From: CAZUAQ01 sp964618455 | Lineage (GTDB): Bacteria; Planctomycetota; Phycisphaerae; UBA1845; PWPN01 | Direction: 5' to 3' | DNA: 64,000 bases | NCBI GenBank assembly: GCA_964618455.1 | Contig: CAZUAQ010000030.1 | Span: 8,790-72,789, forward strand | Part shown: positions 25,680-34,098 of the stretch, in pieces | How the letters are laid out: each line of letters starts with the position of its first letter | Position numbering within the stretch: the first letter of the stretch is position 1 | Made by a program: the position numbers and the translations under genes | Notes under the pieces: model-generated | Seen by the model: only the letters and a program-made list of their open reading frames with translations | The model's database searches: none | What the model was told of the DNA's origin: nothing

Positions 25680-27671
25680 TCACGCCCGCAGAAGGCGCAT
25701 CGCGTTCAGCGCGACCAGCAGCGTGCTGCCTTCGTGGGCGATGACCGCCAGGGGCAGTTCCGCGAGGCCCAGCACCGCCAATGTCGCCATGACGGCGATC
25801 ACGGCTAGCGCGAGCGTGATGTTCTGTTGGACGATCTTCACCGTTTTCCGTGCGTGCGCCGTGACCCAGCCCAGTCGTTCCAGCGTGTTGCTCATCAGCA
25901 CGATCGGCGCAGCCTCCAGGGCAGCATCCGAACCGATCGACGCCATCGCGATGCCCACGTCCGCCCGGGCCAACACCGGCGCATCGTTCACGCCGTCACC
26001 CACGGCAGCGATCGGGCCGTTGCGCGATGCCAACTCCTCGGCCCGCGTGATCTTGTCTTCCGGCATCAAGTCGGCGTGAAAGCCATCCAGCCCGAGCCGA
26101 TCGGTCACGGCCCGAGCCGTGGGTGCGCGATCGCCGGTCAGCATGAGCGTTTCGGCAATGCCCAGACCCTTGAGTCTTCGAAGTGTTTCGGCGGCATCCT
26201 CGCGCAGCGGATCCTCGAAGGTCAGGATCGCCCCATGGTCGCCGTGGGCAAGAGCGGATAGCGTTTGAGCCTCCGCGTTGGTCGCATCGATCATCGGCTG
26301 CAATTGCTCACGCGCGGAAGGAGAGGACTCGGCCAGCACCCAGTCCACTCGGCCCAGCAGTGTGACCTTTCCGTTGACCAGACCTCGTATCCCGCGCCCG
26401 GCCAGCACCTCGACGTCGTCAGCGCTTTCGGCGGAAGCGTGATGTTGTTCCAGGGCCTCGATCACCGCCGAGGCCAGGGGATGGCTCGACGAGGCTTCCA
26501 GCCCCGCCGCCACGGCCAGGCACCGCTCCTCCGTCATGCCGTCACCGACCAGGACGCGCGCGACACGTGGTTTTCCTACCGTCAGCGTTCCCGTCTTGTC
26601 AAAGATCATCGAACGGCACCGACCGAGGACTTCGAGATAGACGCCGCCCTTAATGAGCACACCCTTGCGGGCCGCCGAAGCGATGGCGGAAAGATACGCC
26701 GTCGGCGTGGCGATGATCAATGCACAGGGGGAGGCCACGATTAGGAAAGCAATCGCGCGGTAGATGCTCTCTTTCCATGCAAGAAGGCCCGTCAGCGTCG
26801 GCACGCTGCCGATGAGAAGCGCCAGTACGATGACACCCACCGCATACCTCGGTCCGATGCGATCCAAAAATCGCTCCGTGCTCGCCTTCTTCTGTCGCGC
26901 TTCGGTCACGAGTTGAAAGATCCGCGCCAGTTGCGTTTCCCCGGCGGGCTTGGTGACCTCCACGACCAACCGCCCCGATCCGTTGATCGTGCCGGCGAAG
27001 ACCGGGTCGCCCGCATGTTTCTCCCGGGGGACGGATTCCCCGGTGATCGGGGCTTCGTCCACGGCGGAGGCGCCTTCCACGACATTCCCATCCAGGGCGA
27101 CTCGATCCCCCGGACGGACCAGTATTCGCGCCCCGACCGACACGTGCTTGCTCGGGACGCGAGACACATCGCCGCTGGCATCGAGCACAAGTGCCTCGGT
27201 CGGGTTCATCCGGCGAAGCGCGGTCAGCGCCGATTTGGTACGGCGCGTCGCTTCGTCCTCCATCGCCCCGGACAGCGCGAACAGCACCAGCAGCAACGCC
27301 CCTTCCATCGGCTCGCCGATGATCGCCGCCAGGATCGCCCCGAGTATCATCAGCACATCGATGTCGATCTTGAGTTCACGAATCGATTCCCACGCGGACT
27401 GCAACCCCGGGATCCCGGCGATCAGAAAGGCCGCCATCACGTTCAGCGTGACGAGTTCGGCCGGGCCGCCCAGCTTCTCCGCCAGAAAGCCCATCAGCAG
27501 CAGCACGCCTGCGAGCGAGGCGGAGATCAGCGGCATCCAGCGTTGCACGTACCGGGCGAAGGGGGTGAGAAAGGCATCGATATGACGCGACTCTTCGTCG
27601 AAGAGCACTTCGTCGGTCAGGATGGGATTGACCGCGCGCCGCGTGGCGAAGGGGATGTTCGAGAGCGTCAT
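25680..27671 (-). CDS. P1B-4-type metal-exporting ATPase
   Basis: Heavy-metal P-type ATPase of 663 residues from ATG 27671. Phosphorylation site is Asp358 in DKTGTLT; the transmembrane metal site is Ser314-Pro315-Cys316; the nucleotide domain has SSHPLA; and the last membrane pair carries HEGST. SPC plus HEGST is the signature of the P1B-4 group, whose studied members export iron(II) or cobalt. It lacks an N-terminal HMA domain, also typical. The ATG overlaps the stop of the VIT-like gene as ATGA, so the two are translationally coupled. The iron or cobalt assignment follows from motif group and partner, not from direct evidence. Confidence 0.9.
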   Translation of the reverse strand: MTLSNIPFATRRAVNPILTDEVLFDEESRHIDAFLTPFARYVQRWMPLISASLAGVLLLMGFLAEKLGGPAELVTLNVMAAFLIAGIPGLQSAWESIRELKIDIDVLMILGAILAAIIGEPMEGALLLVLFALSGAMEDEATRRTKSALTALRRMNPTEALVLDASGDVSRVPSKHVSVGARILVRPGDRVALDGNVVEGASAVDEAPITGESVPREKHAGDPVFAGTINGSGRLVVEVTKPAGETQLARIFQLVTEARQKKASTERFLDRIGPRYAVGVIVLALLIGSVPTLTGLLAWKESIYRAIAFLIVASPCALIIATPTAYLSAIASAARKGVLIKGGVYLEVLGRCRSMIFDKTGTLTVGKPRVARVLVGDGMTEERCLAVAAGLEASSSHPLASAVIEALEQHHASAESADDVEVLAGRGIRGLVNGKVTLLGRVDWVLAESSPSAREQLQPMIDATNAEAQTLSALAHGDHGAILTFEDPLREDAAETLRRLKGLGIAETLMLTGDRAPTARAVTDRLGLDGFHADLMPEDKITRAEELASRNGPIAAVGDGVNDAPVLARADVGIAMASIGSDAALEAAPIVLMSNTLERLGWVTAHARKTVKIVQQNITLALAVIAVMATLAVLGLAELPLAVIAHEGSTLLVALNAMRLLRA

Positions 27672-28468
27672 GACGGCAAACCTCCCTTCAGCAGACCGGC
27701 AAGGCAATAACCGACGCCCGCGACGAAGCCTCCTGCCAGCGCCCAGCGCATCCACAACTCGAATGCCGTCAAGCGGAGTGAGCCGGTACGGAAGACAACG
27801 GCGATGAAGATCAATCCCGCCGCCGCCAGGGCGGTGCCCCACGGTGTCAGAAACGAAGCAAGCAGTGCCGTCGACAAGGCCGCCACAAGCGAGGCCCCGC
27901 CCGTGATCACGCCTACGATCACCGGATGATTCTGCCGTTCGAAAAAGATACCCAGTTCCTCTTCGAGCATCAGCTTCAGTAGTCGATCTTCGTCCGCGCA
28001 CAAGGTGTCCACGATCTCGTCCAGCATGGGGCCGGAGAAACCCTTGGCCTCGTACAACGCCCGAACCTCTTCCCGCTCCATCTCCGGGTTCTCGCGAATC
28101 TCGTCCCGCTCACGGCGCAACTCGCTGACCCAGGTGCGCAATTGAGATTCGACGGAAAGCCCGCTGAAGATCCCGGCATACAGGGCGAAGACTCCGGCCG
28201 CGCAAACCAGCACCGGCAGGGCATGGTCGACAAGTCCCGCCCCGAACAGGACCGCCCAGAGACTGACGACCAGCACGATGCCGTCGCGCGCCGCCAGCGA
28301 GGCCTGTTGGAGCTCTTCGGGGACCTGGAATGTTGCTTCGTCGGCGAGAAGACCGCGGCCTCGTTTTCGGGCCTGCTCCAGGTGGGCCTGCGTGGAGAGT
28401 GTCTTCTCCTCCTTGGAGGACTCCACCGGTTTCAAGCTGTGGGCATCATGGGTGTTCATTGCTTGCAT
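27668..28468 (-). CDS. VIT1/CCC1-family membrane protein
   Basis: A 266-residue protein related to vacuolar iron transporter VIT1/CCC1, which moves iron or manganese. Two N-terminal membrane spans are followed by the cytoplasmic helical region typical of the family (SELRRERDEIRENPEMERE, then EEVRALYEAKGF and LMLEEELG), then three hydrophobic segments. Glu residues in this helical region bind metal in known members. The start is ATG 28468 or 28459; neither has a strong ribosome site. The stop overlaps the start of the P1B-4 ATPase. Together they look like a metal detoxification pair. Confidence 0.85.
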   Translation of the reverse strand: MQAMNTHDAHSLKPVESSKEEKTLSTQAHLEQARKRGRGLLADEATFQVPEELQQASLAARDGIVLVVSLWAVLFGAGLVDHALPVLVCAAGVFALYAGIFSGLSVESQLRTWVSELRRERDEIRENPEMEREEVRALYEAKGFSGPMLDEIVDTLCADEDRLLKLMLEEELGIFFERQNHPVIVGVITGGASLVAALSTALLASFLTPWGTALAAAGLIFIAVVFRTGSLRLTAFELWMRWALAGGFVAGVGYCLAGLLKGGLPS

Positions 28469-28647
28469 TCTAGCTTGGAATCCGAATCGCCAACAACCGC
28501 TTAGACTCGGAACTCGTTATGAATCAAGAGGTTGAGAACGGGACTCAATTACCGGCCCACTCGGCGGTCGACTGGCTTCAATGGCGGTGCCCTGCTCTCC
28601 GTCAGTCCGGCGTTGGCATAACAGAGTGAATCAAGACATCGGTGGGA

Positions 28648-28676
28648 TTGTTTGTCTTCTGAGCACCATCTAAGAT
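28648..28676 (+). promoter_or_regulatory. Candidate promoter of the heptosyltransferase gene
   Basis: TTGTTT (28648-28653), 17 bases, TAAGAT (28671-28676). The ATG is six bases further on and no Shine-Dalgarno site exists, so a leaderless transcript starting at 28683 is possible. Confidence 0.35.
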
Positions 28677-28682
28677 GTATGC

Positions 28683-29831
28683 ATGACGATTTTGCCTGTA
28701 TTGCGTCATCCCTACAGCATGCCCGGTGCGGACCTCACGTCTGCGGATGTGACGCATGACCTCGACGGTCCGAAGCGTATCCTGGTGATTCTTCCGGGGT
28801 GGGTGGGAGACGCGGTCATGGCCACTCCCGCGCTGCGGGCACTGCGAACGCATTACCCCGAAGCCCGAATCACCATCCTCTGCAAAGCGTTCCTGTCGAC
28901 CATTCTGTCAGGGGGGCCGTGGATGGATGACGTGCTGCACTGGCCACCGCGTAAACGCCAGCCTCGCCCGGCCCGCCGACAGAGCTTCCTCAGCTTTGCT
29001 TCGACCGTTCGAGAACAGGGCTACGACATGGCCGTGCTGCTGGCCAATTCCTTCCGCGCGGCACTGCTGGCGCGACTGGCGGGCATCAGGCGACGAGTCG
29101 GGTACGACCGCGAAGGGCGTGGCCTACTGCTGACCGACAAGCTGCTGCCCGCGCGCATCAACGGTCATTACGTGCCCACGCCGATGATCCGTTATTACAA
29201 CGCGATCGCGCGATACCTCGGGTGTCGCGATGTGCCGGAGGTTCCCGAGCTCTTTACCACGCATGAAGAAGAGTCCGCAGTCGACGAACGTCTCGCGGCC
29301 GAGGGCGTGCTTCCCGATCAGCCGGTCGTGGTGCTGAATTGTGGGGCATCCTTCGGGCCCGCCAAGTGCTGGCTGCCCGACCGGTTTGCCGAGGTCGGCG
29401 ACGGACTGGCCCGTCGGTACGATGCCGCCATCATGATCTCCTGCGGACCGAAGGAAACCGAGATCGCCCACGACGTTGCCGCGCGAATGAAGGCGAAAGC
29501 CGGCGTGCTCGATCAGCCGCTGCTGGGGCTCGGACCGCTGAAAGCCCTGATTCGGCGCAGTGCGCTGCTGGTGACCAATGACACCGGTCCGCGCCATTTT
29601 GCCAATGCCTTCGGGACCCCGGTGGTGACGATTTTCGGGCCGACCCATCCGGAGTGGACCCTGACGCCGCGTGCGACGGAACGCTCGCTGCGAGTTGACG
29701 TGGATTGTGGACCGTGCATGAAGCGCGTGTGTCCCCTGGATCATCGCTGTATGACGCGCATCGGCAGCGACTCCGTCCTTGCCGAAGCCGAGAAGTTGAT
29801 CGTGGAGAAGCGTTCGTCCATCGCGGTCTGA
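28683..29831 (+). CDS. waaF: Glycosyltransferase family 9, LPS heptosyltransferase II-like
   Basis: A 382-residue GT-B enzyme that transfers ADP-heptose in the inner core of lipopolysaccharide or a related glycan. The N-terminal domain starts at RILVILPGWVGDAVMATPALRAL and the C-terminal nucleotide-binding part has NDTGPRHFANAFGTPVV and FGPTHPEW, all standard for WaaF. A short extra N-terminus of about 30 residues precedes homology, so a later start is possible. It is followed by rfaE1 and rfaE2, which make the ADP-heptose donor, so the three genes form one pathway unit. The acceptor glycan in this organism is unknown. Confidence 0.88.
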   Translation: MTILPVLRHPYSMPGADLTSADVTHDLDGPKRILVILPGWVGDAVMATPALRALRTHYPEARITILCKAFLSTILSGGPWMDDVLHWPPRKRQPRPARRQSFLSFASTVREQGYDMAVLLANSFRAALLARLAGIRRRVGYDREGRGLLLTDKLLPARINGHYVPTPMIRYYNAIARYLGCRDVPEVPELFTTHEEESAVDERLAAEGVLPDQPVVVLNCGASFGPAKCWLPDRFAEVGDGLARRYDAAIMISCGPKETEIAHDVAARMKAKAGVLDQPLLGLGPLKALIRRSALLVTNDTGPRHFANAFGTPVVTIFGPTHPEWTLTPRATERSLRVDVDCGPCMKRVCPLDHRCMTRIGSDSVLAEAEKLIVEKRSSIAV

Positions 29832-29871
29832 TCGCGCCACCAGCGCGACGTCACCGCCAAGAAGTACGGTA

Positions 29872-30906
29872 GTGCCGGCCTTGTTGATCGAAGCAGTGGA
29901 CAAGCTGAAGGGGATGCGGATCGGTGTCGTGGGTGACCTCGTTGCCGACGTGTACGTCAGTGGCGAGAGCGATCACATCTCTCGCGAAGCGCCGATTCTC
30001 GTGGTCAATTACGAGCAGGAGTGGGTTCGCCCCGGTGGAGCGGCCTGCGTCGCGGCCAATATCGCTGCATTCGGCTCTCACGCCCACGTGGTCGGTCTCG
30101 TCGCCGATGACAAGATGGGCCACGCCTTATTGCGCGAACTCGGCGGAAGCGATCGCCCTCAGGGCGGGAGCGTGATGTGCGACCGGATCATCGTCGCCCC
30201 GAACCGTTCCACCGTTACCAAGACGCGCTTCCTGGCGGGGGCCAAGCAGACCATGCGTCACCAGGTGTTCCGCCTCGACCGGGGACCATTGTTCCCACCC
30301 GAGCCCGAGATGCTCGAGCAGGTCCTGGAACAGGCACGCATGGGCGACGCCGACGTGGACGCCTGGGTCGTTTGCGACTACGGTCACGGCGCCATCGACG
30401 AGGGCATGCGGCGCTTCATCCGGGAAGCCGCCACGCGCAAGCCCGTGGTCGTCGATGCCTGGAAGGATGCCCATCATTACGAAGGCATGGCCTTCATCAA
30501 GATGAACGAGCGTAACGCTCAGGCCGCCGCGCTTGAACTCGGTATACGGTTCTCGCACGGTGATGAACTCGCCCACGAACTTCAGGCGTTCCTGAAAGTG
30601 CGAGGTCTGCTGATTACGCTCGGGAACGAAGGTATGCGGATGGCGGTGGACGGTGCGGTGACGCGTATACCCGCCGTGCGTGCCGACGAGATCGTGGACA
30701 TCACCGGGGCCGGTGAAGCCGTGGCGGCCACGCTGGTCACGGCCCTGGCGGGAGGCGCGGACCCGATTACCGCCGCCTGGCTGGCCGACCATGCCGGCAG
30801 CGTGGTCGTGCTCAAGGAGGGCGCGGCCAGCGCGACTCAGGAGGAGTTGCGCCTTTCCATCATGCAGGATGCCAATCACCATGAGCCGGATCATCACGGA
30901 TCGTGA
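29872..30906 (+). CDS. rfaE1: D-glycero-beta-D-manno-heptose-7-phosphate kinase, RfaE1/HldE N-domain type
   Basis: A 344-residue PfkB-fold kinase for heptose 7-phosphate in ADP-heptose synthesis. Family features are VRPGGAACVAANIAAFG near the start, VVDAWKD in the middle and the anion-hole motif DITGAGE near residue 276-282. In active PfkB kinases the last residue is Asp, the catalytic base; here it is Glu282 (bases 30715-30717), a conservative but unusual change. Start GTG 29872 is a best guess, as no clear ribosome site is seen. Its end overlaps rfaE2 by 26 bases. Kinase activity is plausible but should not be assumed. Confidence 0.85.
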   Translation: MPALLIEAVDKLKGMRIGVVGDLVADVYVSGESDHISREAPILVVNYEQEWVRPGGAACVAANIAAFGSHAHVVGLVADDKMGHALLRELGGSDRPQGGSVMCDRIIVAPNRSTVTKTRFLAGAKQTMRHQVFRLDRGPLFPPEPEMLEQVLEQARMGDADVDAWVVCDYGHGAIDEGMRRFIREAATRKPVVVDAWKDAHHYEGMAFIKMNERNAQAAALELGIRFSHGDELAHELQAFLKVRGLLITLGNEGMRMAVDGAVTRIPAVRADEIVDITGAGEAVAATLVTALAGGADPITAAWLADHAGSVVVLKEGAASATQEELRLSIMQDANHHEPDHHGS

Positions 30907-31360
30907 CGAACTCAAGCAGGCCCTCGACGCTCTTCGGCGCGAGAATCGGCGTATCGTCTTCACGAACGGCGCGTTCGACATTATCCATGTCGGTCACGTG
31001 CGTTATCTCTACGGTGCCCGCGCGGAGGGGGACGCACTCGTCGTGGCGGTGAACACTGATGAATCCATCAAGCAGTACAAGAGCAAGGACCGGCCGCTGC
31101 AGCCGCTTTCCGCGCGGATGGAGATCGTGGCCGCGTTCGAGCCGGTCACGCTGGTCACGTCGTTCGGTGAGCCGACGTGCGATGCCATTCTCGAATTCAT
31201 TCGGCCTGATGTGATGGCCAAGGGCCCCGAATACACGCCCGACAACCTGCCGGAATACCCCACCATCGAACGCCTGGGCATCCGCCTGGCGACCGTCGGC
31301 GGCCCGAAGGACAACAGTTCCACGGCATTGATCCAGAAGCTCCAGGAACTGGGTCTGTAG
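30881..31360 (+). CDS. rfaE2: D-glycero-beta-D-manno-heptose 1-phosphate adenylyltransferase
   Basis: A 159-residue nucleotidyltransferase making ADP-heptose from heptose 1-phosphate and ATP. The HxGH motif is His36-Val-Gly-His39 in FDIIHVGHVRYL; later motifs VAVNTDESI, KSKDRPL and GPKDNSSTALI are those of the HldE C-terminal domain. ATG 30881 lies inside the end of rfaE1, a 26-base overlap. Many proteobacteria fuse the two activities; here they are separate. Confidence 0.93.
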   Translation: MSRIITDRDELKQALDALRRENRRIVFTNGAFDIIHVGHVRYLYGARAEGDALVVAVNTDESIKQYKSKDRPLQPLSARMEIVAAFEPVTLVTSFGEPTCDAILEFIRPDVMAKGPEYTPDNLPEYPTIERLGIRLATVGGPKDNSSTALIQKLQELGL

Positions 31361-31374
31361 ACCACAGTATCCGT

Positions 31375-33972
31375 TCAATCCCAACGATCGAGCCAGTGGC
31401 GGACGCGCAGTGCATCGGCATCGAGCTTCCGCGGACTGCGGATTTCGATGGTCTTCGACTCGCCCGGACGCACATCGAAGAAGTTGTCACTCATCACGTG
31501 GCCGGGTCCCTCCGCCCCGTCGAGGTGGACCATGCGCGCGAACTGCTTCGCCCGGAAGTTCACGCGCGATACGTAACATGTCCCTTCGATGGCGGGATGT
31601 TCCACGCTCGCCTTCGACGAAGACGTGAGTTTCCACGTCAAGCCGGGATCCGGCCAGTCGATCTCCCGCCAGGGGTGGTGGAAGAAGAGGCGCGACGCCA
31701 CCGGGTTGCGACCGGCGCCGAGTGCTGCAAACAGGTATGTGTGCTTACGCGACTTGACGGCGGACTTCTTGATTCGGGCCACGCACTTGGCGGAATTGGC
31801 AGGCACGCTCACCTGCCGGCGGTACTGCCAGAACGGTACGCCGTCCACGCGCTCCTGACCAAATAGCAGCGGCGCCGCGATCGACTTGAACGTGTCATTG
31901 ACCACGTACACGTCGTAGCCCTGGGGCTCCTCGATGATCGTGATGATGACCGGCGCGTTCGCCCGCAGGGTTGCGTAGTAGGCCGGCTTCGGCTGAAAGT
32001 AGTAGTCGACCACCGACCAGCTCGCACACGGCCAGCAATCGTTGAACATCCAGATCATGGCCCCGGCGTTGGTCCACTTCAGCCGACGGTGATGCTCGAT
32101 CTCCGCCTGCAGCAGTTCGGCGTGAAACGTCGACGTGCACCGCACGAAGCTCTCGGCGTCCTCGATATCGCCGACCAGGATTTCCGCCATCTTCGCCTGG
32201 ACCTGGGCGAACGTTTCCGGGATCGGGTTGTACGGATTGTCCTGGACGTGATACTCCATCGCCTCGCTGAGCGGCCAGATCTCATCCTCGGGCACGAACC
32301 GTTTCAGCGAGTCGTAGCGCGTCGGCCCGTGGAAGCCGAATTCGGAATGGAAGACCGACTGAATGTCGATCATCTTCTCCCGCCAGCACAGGGAGCCCTC
32401 CACAAACGCCTTCTCGTAACTTCCGCCATGCGAATCGCCGGACGACCGGTGATTGCCGAGGTCGGTGTAGCTGTGCGGGCTGGCGGGGCGATACTCACGC
32501 GTCGGGTCATGCTCGTGCGCGAGCCCGGCGGCGATGACGTGGAAAAGATGCTCGCCGTAGCTGATCTTGAACCCGGCCGAGCCGGTTTTCTCGTTTCCGC
32601 CGCACCAGAAAACGATCGAGGGGTGATTGCGCAGCCGCTTGATCTGGTGCTCGATCTCCGGCGTCACTTCCGCGATGAATTGCGGGTCGTCGTCCGGCAC
32701 GTCGCTGCACGCGAACATGAAGTCCTGCCAGACCATGATGCCGAGTTCGTCGCAGGCCTCGTAGAAGTGATCGCTCTCGTAAATCCCGCCACCCCAGACG
32801 CGCAGCATGTTGTAATTGGCCGCGCGGGCCAGGCGGATCAGGTGGCGGTACTGCTCGCGCGTGACCGTCCCCGGAAAACACGACAGGGGCACGGTGTTCG
32901 CGCCCTTGCAGAAGATCGGCCGACAGTTGACCTCAAAGCGAAAGCTCATCTTGTCCGTGCCGATCGGTTCTTCGATGACGCGCACCTCGCGGAAGGCGAA
33001 GCGCCCCTCGACCTCGTGATGCGTCTTCCCCTTGCGGATGAGCGTGACACGATAACGATAGAGCGGTTGATCGCCACTTCCCGCCGGCCACCAGAGCTGC
33101 GGATTCGGCACGCTCACGGTGCAGAAACTCTTCTGGCCGTGCACCGGCATGCGGTGGCGCACCTTGACGCTTTTCACGCGGCGGTTGGTGTTTTCCGGGC
33201 CGAATACTTCGACGAGCAGGTCGCCCTCCGGCGGCTGGATCGCCGACTGCCCCTTGCTGGAGACCTGTTTCTGGTCGAGATCCTGGCGATAGGTGCGCTC
33301 GTCGATGGTGATGTGGAAGGTGGCCTGCCCGTCGTTGCGCGGGCGCACCGCCACGTCCATGACGCGGCCCGAATCGAAGGTCTCCAGACGAACCGACTTC
33401 CAGATGCCCAGCGCCGGCAGATGCGGCGCCCAGTCCCAACTGAACTGGCACTGCGCTTTCCGGGCGAAGATGCGCGGCAGGTTGAAGCAGGCGAAGTACT
33501 TTTTCCACGGCATGGCGTCGAGGATCTTGAGCGTCGCCCCGACGCGCACGGTCACCGTGTTCGTCTCCCCCGGCTTGATCAGTTGGGTCACGTCGAAGCG
33601 GTAGGGCCGGAAACTGTTCTTCGTTTCGCCGACAGGCTTGCCATTGACCCAGACGCTCCCGTACAGATCGATCCCTTCGAACACGAGCTCCGTGGTCTGC
33701 CGGGAGAACCGCTTGGGGACGGTGAATTCCTTGCGGAACCACCATTCGCGCTCCCCGGTCCATCGGCACTTTTCGACGTTCGTGCCCATGAACATGTCTT
33801 CCGGCAGCCGGCCCTCGTCGACCAGCGTCGGGTGGATGTCTCCCGGGACGGGCGTCGTGATCCAATCCTTCGTCGCCACACGCGCGGTGTAGGGCTGCTG
33901 TGCCTCGCCGCGCTTGTGGGCGTAATCCTTGAGTTGCCATTCCCCGTCCAGAGAAATCGTCTCCACCGCCAT
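31375..33972 (-). CDS. Glycoside hydrolase family 2, beta-mannosidase-like
   Basis: An 865-residue GH2 enzyme. Order: N-terminal sugar-binding jelly roll (GIDLYGSVWVNGKPVG), Ig-like sandwich, TIM barrel, then C-terminal beta domains. The acid/base is Glu461 in WCGGNEK and the nucleophile Glu544 in SEFGF, both at expected places; LRVWGGGIYE is typical of the mannosidase subgroup. No signal peptide is visible, so it probably works in the cytoplasm on imported oligosaccharides or glycan from turnover. It converges with rfaE2, 14 bases apart. Beta-mannosidase is favoured over galactosidase or glucuronidase, but substrate is inferred. Confidence 0.88.
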   Translation of the reverse strand: MAVETISLDGEWQLKDYAHKRGEAQQPYTARVATKDWITTPVPGDIHPTLVDEGRLPEDMFMGTNVEKCRWTGEREWWFRKEFTVPKRFSRQTTELVFEGIDLYGSVWVNGKPVGETKNSFRPYRFDVTQLIKPGETNTVTVRVGATLKILDAMPWKKYFACFNLPRIFARKAQCQFSWDWAPHLPALGIWKSVRLETFDSGRVMDVAVRPRNDGQATFHITIDERTYRQDLDQKQVSSKGQSAIQPPEGDLLVEVFGPENTNRRVKSVKVRHRMPVHGQKSFCTVSVPNPQLWWPAGSGDQPLYRYRVTLIRKGKTHHEVEGRFAFREVRVIEEPIGTDKMSFRFEVNCRPIFCKGANTVPLSCFPGTVTREQYRHLIRLARAANYNMLRVWGGGIYESDHFYEACDELGIMVWQDFMFACSDVPDDDPQFIAEVTPEIEHQIKRLRNHPSIVFWCGGNEKTGSAGFKISYGEHLFHVIAAGLAHEHDPTREYRPASPHSYTDLGNHRSSGDSHGGSYEKAFVEGSLCWREKMIDIQSVFHSEFGFHGPTRYDSLKRFVPEDEIWPLSEAMEYHVQDNPYNPIPETFAQVQAKMAEILVGDIEDAESFVRCTSTFHAELLQAEIEHHRRLKWTNAGAMIWMFNDCWPCASWSVVDYYFQPKPAYYATLRANAPVIITIIEEPQGYDVYVVNDTFKSIAAPLLFGQERVDGVPFWQYRRQVSVPANSAKCVARIKKSAVKSRKHTYLFAALGAGRNPVASRLFFHHPWREIDWPDPGLTWKLTSSSKASVEHPAIEGTCYVSRVNFRAKQFARMVHLDGAEGPGHVMSDNFFDVRPGESKTIEIRSPRKLDADALRVRHWLDRWD

Positions 33973-34098
33973 GCCGCGTCACCTCGAATCCACGTCGCCA
34001 GAGGTCGTACTTCGGAACGTCCGAGCGGCGTATCTTACACGGAAGCGGCGCGATGTGCAGATGGGACGGCCGGTGTTGAGCATTCGAATGCCGGTTGA

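Noticed and set aside
28519..28629. Possible 36-residue protein on the plus strand before the heptosyltransferase
   Set aside because: No ribosome site and no sign of conservation that I can see.
32089..34098. Plus-strand open frame of 669 codons
   Set aside because: Antisense to the GH2 enzyme with intact catalytic Glu residues; no domain in the opposite frame.
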